Shown here: positions 21,440 through 34,489 of the stretch, piece after piece
Position numbering within the stretch: position 1 is the stretch's first letter
Layout of the letters: the number at the start of each line of letters is the position of its first letter
From: Colletes latitarsis
Lineage: Eukaryota; Arthropoda; Insecta; Hymenoptera; Colletidae
Assembly: GCF_051014445.1 (NCBI RefSeq)
Contig: NC_135141.1
Location: 12,586,001 to 12,650,000, forward strand
Direction of reading: 5' to 3'
Length of the DNA stretch: 64,000 bases
The notes under the pieces: generated by a model
The model's database searches: none
Seen by the model: only the letters and a program-made list of their open reading frames with translations
Told to the model about the DNA's origin: nothing
Translations under genes and position numbers: made by a program

Positions 21440-24400
21440 GATCCAATCCCAGTTTAATTGACAGTCTTAGTGTGGTACCACATTACTACGTGATCCAAAC
21501 CAGAAAACCCCAGGATCTGGCCAACAGGTATGCGAAAGATGCGATAGTATGAGCCAGATGAGGGCAAATCCCAGACATAACCCTGACCTAACCAGTGTTA
21601 TCCTTTAAAATATTGATCGAGGCCAGGTTTAATTGACTGTTTCAGTGTGGTACGACTTTACTACGCGATCCAAACCAGAAGAAAACCCAGGATTTGGCCA
21701 ACAAGTATGCGATTAATGCGAAAGTATGAGCCAGATGATTGCAAATACTAGACCTAACACAAACCTAACCGGTGTTATCCTCTAAGATATACATCGAAAC
21801 CAGGTTTAATTGACTGTTTCAGTGTCGTATCACATTAGTACCTGATCCAAACCAGAAAAAGCCCAGGATCTGGTCAACAGGTATGCGAAAGATGCGAAAG
21901 TATGAGCTAGATGAGGGCAAATCCCAGACAGAAACGAGTGCCAACAGGTGTTTTCCTCTAAAATATGATCCGACCCCAGGTTTCATTGACTGTTTCAGTG
22001 TGGTAGCACATTACTACGTCATCCAAACCAGAATAATCCCGGGATCTGGGCAACAGGTATCCGAATGATGAGAAAGTATGAGCCAGATGAGGGCAAATCT
22101 CAGACATAACCCAGACCCTACCGGTGTTATCCTCTAGTATATAGATCGAATCCAGGTTTAGTGGACTGTTTCTGTGTGGTACCACATTTCTACTCGATAC
22201 GAACCAGAAATAACCCAGGATCTGGCAAACAAGTATGCGAAAAAAGCAAATGTATGAGCCAGATGAGGGCAAATCCCAGACATAACCCAGACCTAACCGG
22301 TGTTATCCTCTAAAATATCGATCGAAACCGGGTTTAATTGACAGTTTCAGTGTGGTACCACATTACTACGTGATCCAAACCAGAAAACCCCAGGATCTGG
22401 CCAACAGGTAAGCGAAAGATGCGGTAGTATGTGCCACATGATGGCAAATCCCAGACATAACCCTGGCCTAACCGGTGTTATCCTCTAAAATATAAATCGA
22501 AAACAGGTTGAATTGACTGTTTCAGTGTGGTACCACATTACTACGTGATCCAAATGAGAAATAGCCCAGGATCTGGCCAACAGGTATGCGAAAGATGCGA
22601 TAGTATGAGCCAGATGATGGCAGATCCCAGACATATCCCTGACCTAACCGATGTTATCCTCTAAAACATAAATTGAAACCAGGTTTAATTGACTGTTTCA
22701 GTGTGGTACCACATTACTGCGTGATCCAAACCGGAAATAGCCCAGGATCTGGCCAACAGGTATGCGAATGATTCGAAGGTATGAGTCAGATGAGGGCAAA
22801 TCCCAGACATAACCCGGACCTAACCGGTGTTATCCTCTAAAATATTATCCGAATTCAGGTTTCATTGACTGTTTCAGAGTGGTACGACATTACTGCGTGA
22901 TCCAAACCAGAAGAAAACCCAGGATCTGGCCAACAAGTATGTGATAAATGCGAAGGTATGAGCCAGATAATTGCAAATACCATACCTAACACAAACCTAA
23001 CCGGTGTTATCCTTTAAAATATTGATCGAGACCAGGTTTAATTGACTGTTTCAGTGTGGTACGACATTACTACCCGATCCAAACCAGAAGAAAACCCAGG
23101 ATCTGGCCTACAAGTATGCGATTAATGGGAAAGTATGAGCCAGATGATTGCAAATACCAGACCTAACACAAACCTCTCCGGTGTTATCCTCTAAGATATA
23201 CATCGAAACCAGGTTTAATTGACTGTTTCAGTGTGGTATCACATTAGTGTGTGATCTAAACCAGAAAAAGCCCAGGGTCTGGTCAACAGGTATGCGAAAG
23301 ATGCGAAAGTATGAGCCAGATGAGGGCAAATCCCAGAAAGAAACGAGTGCCAGCAGGTGTTTTCCTCTAAAATATTATCCGAACCCAGGTTTCATTGACT
23401 GTTTCAGTGTGGTAGCACATTACTACGTCATACAAACCAGAAAAAACCAGGGATCTGGCCAACAGGTATGCGGGTGATGCGAAAGTATGAGCCAGATGAG
23501 GGCAAATCCGTGACATAACCCTGACCTTACCGGTGTTATCCTCTAGTATATAGATCGAATCCAGGTTTAGTGGACTGTTTCGGTGTGGTGCCACATTACT
23601 ACGTGATCCAAACCAGAAAACCCCAGGATCTGGCCAACAGGTATGCGAAAGATGCGAAAGTATGAGCCAGATGAGGGCAAATCCGTGACATAACCCTGAC
23701 CTTACCGGTGTTATCCTCTAGTATATAGATCGAATCCAGGTTTAGTGGACTGTTTCAGTGTGGTACCACATTACTACGGGATCCAAACCAGAGGAAAACC
23801 CAGGATCTGGCGAACAAGTTTGCGATAAATGCGAAAGTATGAGCCAGATGAGGGCAAATCCTAGATATATCCCTGACCTTACCGGTGTTATCCTCCGGGT
23901 ATATAGATCGAATCCAGGTTTAGTGGACTGTTTCTGTGTGGTACCACATTTCTACGCGATACGAACCAGAAATAACCCAGGATCTGGCTAACAAGTATGC
24001 GAAAATAGCGACCGTATGAGCCAGATGAGGGCAAATACTAGACCTAACTGGTGCTATCTTCTAAAATATTGCCCGGGGCCAGGTTTGATTGACTGTTTCA
24101 GTGTGGTACCACAATACTACGTGATACAACCAGAAAAAGCCCAGGATCTGGCCAACAAGTATGCGACGCATGCGAAAGTACGAGCCAGATGAGGGCAAAT
24201 CCCAGACATACGCCAGACCTAACCGGTGTTATACTCTAAAATATTGATCCAATCCAAGTTTAATTGACTGTTACAGTGTGGTACCACATTACTACGTGAT
24301 CCAAACTAGAAAAAGCACAGGATCTGGCTAACAGGTATGCAAATGATGCGAAGGTATGAGTCAGATGAGGGCAAATCCCAGACATAAACCTGACCTAACC

Positions 24401-25254
24401 GGTGTTATCCTCAAAAATATTAATCCAATCCCAGTTTAATTGACAGTCTTAGTGTGGTACCACATTACTACGTGATCCAAACCAGAAAACCCCAGGATCT
24501 GGCCAACAGGTATGCGAAAGATGCGATAGTATGAGCCAGATGAGGGCAAATCCCAGCCATAACCCTGACCTAACCAGTGTTATCCTTTAAAATATTGATC
24601 GAGGCCAGGTTTAATTGACTGTTTCAGTGTGGTACGACTTTACTACGCGATCCAACCCAGAAGAAAACCCAGGATCTGGCCAACAAGTATGCGATTAATG
24701 CGAAAGTATAAGCCAGATGATTGCAAATACTAGACCTAACACAAACCTAACCGGTGTTATCCTCTAAGATATTCATCGAAACCAGGTTTAATTGACTGTT
24801 TCAGTGTCGTATCACATTAGTACCTGATCCAAACCAGAAAAAGCCCAGGATCTGGTCAACAGGTATGCGAAAGGTGCGAAAGTATGAGCCAGATGAGGGC
24901 AAATCCCAGACAGAAACGAGTGCCAACAGGTGTTTTCCTCTAAAATATGATCCGAACCCAGGTTTCATTGACTGTTTCAGTGTGGTAGCACATTACTACG
25001 TCATCCAAACCAGAAAAATCCCGGGATCTGGCCAACAGGTATCCGAATGATGAGAAAGTATGAGCCAGATCAGGGCAAATCCCAGACATAACCAAGACCT
25101 TACCGGTGTTATCCTCTAGTATATAGATCGAATCCAGGTTTAGTGGACAGTTTCTGTGTGGTACCACATTTCTACGCGATACGAACCAGAAATAACCCAG
25201 GATCTGGCAAACAAGTATGCAAAAAAAGCAAATGTATGAGCCAGATGAGGGCAA
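21440..25254 (+). repeat. Satellite segmental duplication, offset 2982 bp
   Basis: About 21440-22270 and 24420-25250 match closely, marked by the GAAACGAGTG variant monomer at 21931 and 24913 followed by AAATATGATCCG. A further copy of this variant at 23340 pairs with 25619 (offset 2279). Variant blocks of several monomers have therefore been copied more than once here. Confidence 0.7.
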
Positions 25255-28200
25255 ATCCCAGACATAACCCAGACCTAACCGGTGTTATCCTCTAAAATAT
25301 TATCCGAATTCAGGTTTCATTGACTGTTTCAGTGAGGTACGACATTACTGCGTGATCCAAACCAGAAGAAAACCCAGGATCTGGCCAACAAGTATGTGAT
25401 AAATGCGAAGGTATGAGCCAGATAATTGCAAATCCCAGACATAACCCAGCCCTAACCGGTGTTATCCTCTAAAATATTGATCCAATCCAGGTTTAGTGGA
25501 CTGTTTCAGTGTGGTACCACACTACTGCGGGATCCAAACCAGAGGAAAACCCAGGGTTTGGTCAACAGGTATGCGAAAGATGCGAAAGTATGAGCCAGAT
25601 GAGGGCAAATCCCAGACAGAAACGAGTGCCAACAGGTGTTTTCCTCTAAAATATTATCCGAACCCAGGTTTCATTGACTGTTTCAGTGTGGTAGCACATT
25701 ACTACGTCATACAAACCAGAAAAAACCAAGGATCTGGCCAACAGGTATGCGGGTGATGCGAAAGTATGAGCCAGATGAGGGCAAATCCTAGACATAACCC
25801 TGACCTTACCGGTGTTATCCTCTAGTATATAGATCGAATCCAGGTTTAGTGGACTGTTTCAGTGTGGTACCACATTACTACGTGATCCAAACCAGAAAAC
25901 CCCAGGATCTGGCCAACAGGTATGCGAAAGATGCGATAGTATGAGCCAGATGAGGGCAAATCCCAAACATAAGCCAGACATAACCGGTGTTATCCTCTAA
26001 AATATTGATCCAATCCAAGTTTAAATGACTGTTACAGTGTGGTAGCACATTACTACGTCATCCAAACCAGAAAAAACCCAGGATCTGGCCAACAGGTATG
26101 CGGGTGATGCGAAAGTATGAGCCAGATGAGGGCAAATCCCAGACATAACCCAGACCTAACCGGTGTTATCCTCTAAAATATTGATCCAATCCAGGTTTAG
26201 TGGACTGTTTCAGTGTGGTACCACATTACTACGTGATGCAAAATAGAAGCAAACCCAGGATCAGGCCAAGAAGTATGCGAAAAATGCGAACGTATGAGGC
26301 AGATGTGGTCAAGTACCAGAGTTAACTGGTGTTATCCTTTAAAATATTGATCGGGCCTGGTTTAGTTGACTGTTTCAGTGTGGTAACACATTACTACGTG
26401 ATCGAAACCAGGAAAAGCCCAGGATCTGGCAAACAAGTATGAGAAGAATGCGAAAGTATGAGCCAGATGATTGCAAATACCAGACCTAACACAAACCAAA
26501 CCGGTGTTATCCTCAATAATATTGTTCGTACCCATGTTTCATTGACTGTTCCAGTGTGGTACCACCTTACTACGTGATCCAAACCAGAAGAAAACCCAGG
26601 ATCTCGCCAAGAAGTATGCGAAAAATGCGAAAGTATGAGCCAGATGAGGGCAAATCCCAGACATAACCCAGATCTAACTGGTGTTATCCTCTAAAATATA
26701 GATCGAAACTATGTTTAATTGACTGTTTCAGTGTGGTACCACATTACTACGTAATACAAAATAGAAGCAAACCCAGGATCGGGCCAAGAAGTACGCGAAA
26801 AATGCGAACGTATGAGCCAGATGAGGGCAAATCCCAGACCTAAACGAGACCCAACCGGTATTATCCTTTAAAATATTGATCGAGGTCAGGTTTAATTGAC
26901 AGTTTCAGTGTGGTACTACATTACTACGTAATCCAAACCAGAAAAAGCCCAGGATCTGGCCAACAAGTATGCGAAAGTGCGAAAGTATGACCCAGGTGAT
27001 TGCAAATACAAGACCTAACACAAACCAAACCGGTGTTACCCTCTAACGTATTGACTGTATCCGGGTTTAATTGACTGTTTCGGTGTGATTCCACAATACT
27101 ACGTTATCCAAACCAGAGAAAGCCCAGGATCTGGCCAACAAGTATGTGATAGATGCGAAAGTATGAGTCAGATGAGGGCAAATCCCAGACATAACCTAGA
27201 CCAAACCGGTGTTATCCTCTAAAGTATAGATCGTAACCAAGTTCAATTGACTGTTTCATGTGGTACCACATCACTACGTTATCCAAACCACAAAAAGCCT
27301 ATTATCTTGCCAACAAGTATGAGAAAGCTGCGAAAGTACGGGCAGATGGGGTCAAGTAACAGACCTAACTGGTGTTATCCTTTAAAATATAGATCGAAAC
27401 CAGGTTTTATTGACTGTTTCAGTGTGGTACCACATTACTACGTGATCCAAACCAGAAGAAAACCCAGGATCTGGCCAAGAAGTATGAGAAAAATGCGAAC
27501 GTATGGGCAGATGGTGTCAAATAATGAACCTAACTGGTGTTATCCTTTAAAATATTGTCCGGGGCCTGGTTTAATTGACCGTTTCAGTGTGGTACCACAA
27601 TACTACGTAATCCAAAATTGAACAAAACCCAGGATCGGGCCAAGAAGTATGCGCAAAATGCGAACGTATGAGCCAGATGAGGGCAAATCCCAGACCTAAA
27701 CGAGACCCAACCGGTGTTACCCATTAAAATGTTGATCGAGGCCAGGTTCAATTGACTGCTTCGGTGTGGCACCACATAACTACGTGATGGAACCAGAAAA
27801 AGACCCAGTATCTGGCCAACAAGTATGCCAAGAATGCGAAAGTATGAGCCAGATGATTGCAAAAACAAAATATAGACGAGACCCAACAGGTGTTATCCTA
27901 TAAAATATTGATCGAGGCCAGGTTTAATTGACAGTTTCAGTGTGGTACCACATTACTATGTTATCCAAACCAGCGGAAAACCCAGGATCTGGCGAAGACG
28001 TATGAGAAAAATGCGAACGAATGAGCCAGGTGAGAGCAAATCCCAGACATAACCCAGACCTAACCTGTATTATCCTCTAAAATATTGATCCAATCCAGGT
28101 TTTATTGACTGTTTCGGTGTGATTCCACAATACTACGTTATCCAAACCAGAGGAAAACCCAGGATCTGGCCAACAAGTATGCGAAAATAGCGAACGTATG

Positions 28201-28429
28201 AGCTAAATGAGGGCAAATACCAGACCTGACTGGTACTATCGTCTAAAATATTGTCCGGGGCCAGGTTTAATTGACTGTTTCAGTGTGGTACCACATTACT
28301 ACGTTATCCAAACCAGATGAAAACCTAGGATCTGGCCAAAAAGTATGCGAAAAATGCGAAAGTATGAGGCAGGTGGGGCAAGTAACAGTCCTAACTGGTG
28401 TTATCCTTTAAAATATTGACCGAGGCCAG

Positions 28430-30000
28430 GTTTCATTGACTGTTTCAGTGTGGTGCCACATCACTATGTGATACAAAACCAGAAAAAGCCAAGGATCTGG
28501 CCAACAAGTATGCGGAGAATGCGATAGTATGAGCCAGATGAGGGCAAATCCAAGACATAAACGAGCCCTAACAGGTGTTATCCTGTAGAATACTGACCGA
28601 GGCCAGATTTAATTTACTGTTTCAGTGTGGTACCACATTACTACCTTATCCAAACCAGAAGAAAACCCAGGATCTGGCCAACAAGTATGCGAAAAATGCG
28701 AAAGTATTGGCAGATGGGGTCAAATACCAGACCTAACTGGTGCTATCCTCTAAAATATTGTCCGGGGCCAGGTTTAATTGACTGTTTCAGTGTGGTACCA
28801 CATTACTAAGTGATCTAAGGCAGAAAAATCCCTGGATCTGGCCAACAAGTATGCGAAAAATGCGAAAGTATGAGGCAGATGAGGTCAAATACCAGACCTA
28901 ACTGGTGTTATCCTTTAAAATATTGATCGGAGCATGGTTTAATTGACTGTTTCACTGTGGGAGCAGATTACTACGTGATCCAAACCAGAAAAAGCCCAGG
29001 ATCTGGCCAACAAGAATGCGAAAACTGCGAACGAATGAGCCAGATGAGGGCAAATCGCAGACATAACCCAGGCCTAACCGGTGTTATCCACTGAAATATA
29101 GATCGAAACCAGGTTTAATTCACTGTTCCAGTGTGGTACCACATTACTACGTTAACCAAACCAGAAGAAAACCCAGGATCTGGTCAACAAGTATGCGATA
29201 AATTCGAAAGGATGAGCCACATGTTTGCAAATACCAGACCTAACACAAACCTAACCGGTGTTATCATCTAAAATATAGATCGAAACCAGGTTTAATCGAC
29301 TGTTTCAGTGAGGTACCACATTACTACGTAATCCAAACCAGCAAAATCGCAGGATCTGGCCAACAAATATGCGAAGCATGCGAAATTATGAGCCAGATGA
29401 ATGCGAATACCAGACCTAACACAGACACAACCGGTGTTATCCTCTAAAATATAGATCGAGGCCAGGTTTCATTGACTGTTTCAGTGTGGTGCCACATCAC
29501 TATGTGATACAAAACCAGAAAAAGCCGAGGATCTGGCCATCAAGTATGCGGAGAATGCGATAGTATGAGCCAGATGAGGGCAAATCCAAGACATAAACGA
29601 GTCCTAACAGGTGTTATCCTGTAGAATACTGATCGAGGCCAGATTTAATTTACTGTTTCAGTGTGGTACCACATTACTACGTTATCCAAACCAGAAGAAA
29701 ACCCAGGATCTGGCCAACAAGTATGCGAAAAATGCGAAAATATTGGCAGATGGGGTCAAATACCAGACCTAACTGGTGCTATCCTCTAAAATATTGTCCG
29801 GGGCCAGGTTTAATTGACTGTTTCAGTGTGGTACCACATTACTAAGTGATCTAAGGCAGAAAAATCCCTGGATCTGGCCAACAAGTATGCGAAAAATGCG
29901 AAAGTATGAGGCAGATGAGGTCAAATACCAGACCTAACTGGTGTTATCCTTTAAAATATTGATCGGAGCATGGTTTAATTGACTGTGTCAGTGTGGTAGC
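28430..30000 (+). repeat. Satellite segmental duplication, offset 1036 bp
   Basis: About 28430-28960 matches 29466-29990, marked by GTGCCACATCACTATGTG (28453, 29489) and TGCGGAGAATGCGATAG. The offset is six monomers. It is the clearest long duplication within the otherwise diverged part of the array. Confidence 0.7.
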
Positions 30001-33000
30001 ACATTACTACGTTATCCAAACCAGAAAAAGCCCAGGATCTAGCCAACAGGTATGCGCCACATGCGAAAGTATGAGCCAGATGAGGGCAAATCCCAGCCAT
30101 AAACGAGACCCAACAGGTGTTATCCTTTAAAATATAGATCGTATCCGGAATTAATTGACTGTTTCAGTGTGGTACCACAATACTACGTTATCCAAACCAG
30201 AGGATAACGCAGGATCTGGCCAACAAGTATGCGAAAATAGCGAACGTATGAGCCAGATGAGGGCAAATACCAGACCTAACTGGTGCTATCCTCTAAAATA
30301 TTGATCGGAGCCTGGTATAATTGACTGTTTCAGTGCGATACCACATTACTGCGTTATCCAAACCAGCGGAAAACCCAGGATCTGGTCAACAAGTATGCGA
30401 TAAATTCGAAAGGATGAGCCAGATGATTGCAAATACCAGACCTAACACAAACCTAACCGGTGTTATCATCTAAAATATAGATCGAAACCAGGTTTAATTG
30501 ACTGTTTCAGTGTGGTACCACATTACTAAGTGATCCAAGGCAGAAAAAGCCCTGGATCTGGCCAAAGAGTATGCGAAAAATGCGAAATTATGAGGCAGAT
30601 GAGGTCAAATACCAGACCTAACTGGTGTTATCCTTTGAAATATTGATCGCGGCCTGGTTTAATTGACTGTTTCATTGTGGGAGCAGATTACTACGTGATC
30701 CAAACCAGAAAAAGCCTAATATCTGGCCAACAAGAATGCGAAAAATGCGAAAGTATGAGCCAGATGAGGGCAAATCCCAGACATAACCCAGGCCTAACCG
30801 GAGTTATCCACTGAAATATATATCGAAACCAGGTTTAATTCGCCGTTCCAGTGTGGTACCACATTACTACGTTATCCAAACCAGAAGAAAACCCAGGATC
30901 TGGTCAACAAGTATGCGATAAATGCGAAAGGATGAGCCAGATGATTGCAAATACCAGACCTAACACAAACCTAACCGGTGTTTCCCTCTAAAATGTTGTT
31001 CAGATTCAGGTTTAATTGACTGTTTCAGTGTGGTACCACCTTACTACGTGACCCAACCCGCTGTAAACCCGGGATCTGGCCAAGAAGTATGCGAAAAATG
31101 CGAACGTATGAGCCAGATGATGGCAAATCCGAGACCTAACCGAGACCCAACCGGTATTATCCTCTAAAATATTGATCCAATCCAGGTTTAATTGACTGTT
31201 TCAGTGTGGTACCACATTACTACGTGATTCAAAATAGAACAAAACCCAGGATCGGGCCAAGAGGTATACGAAAAATGCGAAAGTATGAGCCAGATGATTG
31301 CAAATTCCAGACCTAACACAAACGTAACCGGTGTTATCCTCTAAAATATAGATCGAAACGAGGTTTAATTGACTGTTTCAGTGTGGTACCACATTAATAC
31401 GTGATCCAGACCAGAAAAAGCCCAGGATCTGACCTACAAGTATGCGAAGAATGCGAAAGTATGAGCCAGATGATTGCAAATACCAGACCTAACACAAACC
31501 TAACCGGTATTATCATCTAAAATATAGATCGAAACCAGGTTTAATTGACTGTTTCAGTGAGGTACTACATTATTACGTTATCCAAACCAGAAGAAAACCT
31601 AGGATCTGGCCCAAAAGTATGCGCAAAATGCGAAAGTATGAGGCAGACAGGGTCAAGTAACAGACCTAACTGGTGTTATCCTTTAAAATATTGACCGAGG
31701 CCTGGCTTAATTGGCTGTTTCAGTGTGGTACCACATTACTACGTGATCCAAACCCGAAAAAGCCCAGGATCTGGCCAACAAGTATGCGAGAAATGCGAAA
31801 GTATGAGTCATATGATGGCAAATCCCAGACATAACCCAGACCTAACCGGTATTATCCTCTAAAATATTGATCCAATCCAGGTTTTATTGACAGTTTCAGT
31901 GTGGTACCACATTACGACGTGACCCGAACCAGAAAAAGCCCAGGATCTGGCCAACAAGTATGAGAAGAATGCGAAAGTATGAGCCAGATGAGGGCCAATC
32001 GCAGACATAACCCAGGCCTAACCGGTGTTATCCACTGAAATATAGATCGTAAGCAGGTTTAGTTCACTGTTTCAGTGTGGTACCACATTACTACGTTATC
32101 GAAACCAGAAGAAAACCCGGGATCTGGTCAACAAGTATGCGATAAATGCGAAGGGATGAGCCAGATGATTGCAAATACCAGACCTAACACAAACCTAACC
32201 GGTGTTTTCCTCTAAAATATTGTTCAGATCCAGGTTTAATTGACTGTTTCAGTGTGGTACCACATTACTACGTTACCCAAACCAGAAGAAAACCCAGGAT
32301 CTGGCCAAGAATTATGCGAAAAATGCGAACGTACGAGCCAGATGAGGGCAAATCCTAGATCTAAACAAGACCCAACCGGTGTTACCCATTAAAATGTTGA
32401 TCGAGGCCGGGTTCAATAGACTGCTTCGGTGTGGCACCACATTACTACGTGATGGAACCAGAAAAAAACCCAGTATCTGGCCAACAAGTATGCCAAGAAT
32501 GCGAAAGTATGAGCCAGACGATTGCAAAAACAAAATATAGACGAGACCCAACAGGTATTATTCTATAGAATATTGATCGAGGCCAGGTTTAATTGACTGT
32601 CTCAGTGTGGTACCACATTACTACGTGATCCAAACCAGAAAAAGCCCAGGATTTGGCCAACAGGTATGCGGAATATGCGAAAGTATGAGCCAGATGAGGG
32701 CTAATCCCAGACCTAAACGAGACCCAACCGGTATTATCCTATAGAATATTGATCGAGGCCAGGTTTAATTGACTGTCTCAGTGTGGTACCACATTACTAC
32801 GTGATCCAAACCAGAAAAAGCCCAGGATTTGGCCGACAGGTATGCGGAATATGCGAAAGTATGAGCCAGATGAGGGAAATACCAGACCTAACGCAAACCT
32901 AACCGGTGTTATCCTCTACAATATAGATCTAAACCAGGTTTAATTGACTTTTTCAGTGTGGTACCACATTACTGCGTTATCCAAACCAGAAGAAACCCCA

Positions 33001-34092
33001 GGATCTTGCCATGAAGTGTGGGAAAAATGTGAACGTATGAGCCAGTCGAGGGAAAGCCCAGACATAACCCAGACCTAACCGGTGTTATCCTATTAAATAT
33101 TTATCGAATCCTGGTTTAATTGACTGTTTCAGTGTGGTACCACCTTACTAAGTGCTCCAAACCAGAAGAAAACCCAGGATCTGGCCCACAAGTAAGCGAT
33201 TAATGCGAAAATAAGAGCCAGATGATTGCAAATACCAGACCTAACACAAACCTAACCGTTGTTATCCTGTAAAATATCGTTCGAATCCAGGTTGAATTGG
33301 CTGTTTCAGTTTGGTACCGCATTACTACGTTATCCAAGCTGAAAAGAACCCAGGATGTGGCCAACAGGTATGCGAAAAATGCGAAAGTATGAGACAGATG
33401 AGGGCAAATCCCCGACATAACCCAGACCTAACCGGTGTTATCCTCTAAAATATTGATGCAATCCAGGTTTAATTGACTGTTTCTGGGTGGTACCACATTA
33501 CTACGTGATCCCAACCAGAAAGAGCACAGGATCTGGGTAACAGGTATGCGAAAGATGCGAAAGTATGAGCCAGATGAGAGCAAATCCCAGACATAACCCA
33601 GACCTAACCGGTGTTATCCTCTACAATATAGATCTAGACGAGGTTTAATTGACAGTTTCAGTGTGGTACCACATTACTACGTGATCCAAACCAGAAAAAA
33701 ACCCAGGATCTGGCCAACAAGTATGTGATAAATGCGAAAGTATGAGCCAGATGATTGCAAATACCAGACATAACCCAGACCTAACCTGTGTTATCCTCTA
33801 AAATTTTGATCCAATCCAGGTTTAATTGACTGCTTCAGTGTGGTACCACATTACTACGTCATCCAAACTAGAAATAGCCCAGGATCTGACCAACAAGTAT
33901 GCGATAAATTGCGAAAGTATGGGCCAGATGATTGCAAATACGAGACCTTACACATACCTAACCGGTGTTATCCCCTAAAATATTGTTCGAATCCAGGTTT
34001 AATTGACTGTTTCAGTGTGGTACCACATTACTACGTGATCCAAACCGGTAAAACCCTAGGATCTGGCCAACAAGTATGCGATAAATGCGAAA

Positions 34093-34105
34093 GTATGAGC
34101 CAGAT
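34093..34105 (+). repeat. Left target-site duplication of the R1-clade element
   Basis: GTATGAGCCAGAT, 13 bp of satellite, is repeated exactly at 40011-40023 after the poly(A) tail. Three further A residues to the left would also match but cannot be told apart from the tail. Confidence 0.93.
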
Positions 34106-34489
34106 CCCCTCAGGGGCTGCCAGCCGTTCAGCTGCAGTACGGGCTTAACGAACCCGGGGTACCCGAGTCATACACACACCGTAAGCCTCCTGTTGGTCGT
34201 CACAACGACCCATTCACAATTCCCTATTGGTTTTGTGAATGGTACGTGACGGCAGGAGGAACGGGGGCCTTGGCTTAACCGCCTGGGCCACGAGTAGGGC
34301 GACTCTATAAAATCGCCCTCCAATCCTAAGCTATGGTGCGCGGCGATGGGATGCATGGTTGGGGGAGAAGGCCCAATCCCAAGCGACCACCTCCGGGGAA
34401 CCTGCCGAACCCCCGCAGTATTAGGCTTACCCGGGTAAGGCGGCTCTGCCCGGGCGGACCTTTATTTCCGACCATCTCGTGGGATTTTT
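34106..34489 (+). other. 5' UTR of the R1-clade element, structured
   Basis: Begins CCCCTCAGGGG right after the target duplication and runs to the ORF1 ATG. A three-way-junction fold is visible at 34186-34259: outer stem CCTCCTG/CAGGAGG, first hairpin GGTCGT-CACA-ACGACC, second hairpin CATTCACAA/TTGTGAATG. It should contain the internal promoter of the element. I did not recognise a 5' self-cleaving ribozyme. Confidence 0.7.

Larger units (their letters stand above)
13591..34105 (+). repeat. Large satellite block, about 117 monomers of ~176 bp
   Basis: Uninterrupted head-to-tail monomers, all in one orientation. The first ~105 bp repeat the sequence that follows the LTRs at 647 and 4614; from about 13694 a different monomer type takes over. 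The left half contains long near-identical duplications (offsets 1370, 2093, 2982 and 2279 bp). From about 26 kb to 34 kb monomers are more diverged and long identical copies are fewer, although a 1036-bp-offset duplication occurs at 28.4-30.0 kb. No gene, RNA gene or further mobile element was seen; all ORFs are short and shift between monomers. Confidence 0.95.

Noticed and set aside
34106..34200. HDV-like 5' ribozyme as in R2
   Set aside because: I could not trace the nested double pseudoknot at the 5' end. Only a three-way junction further in was visible.
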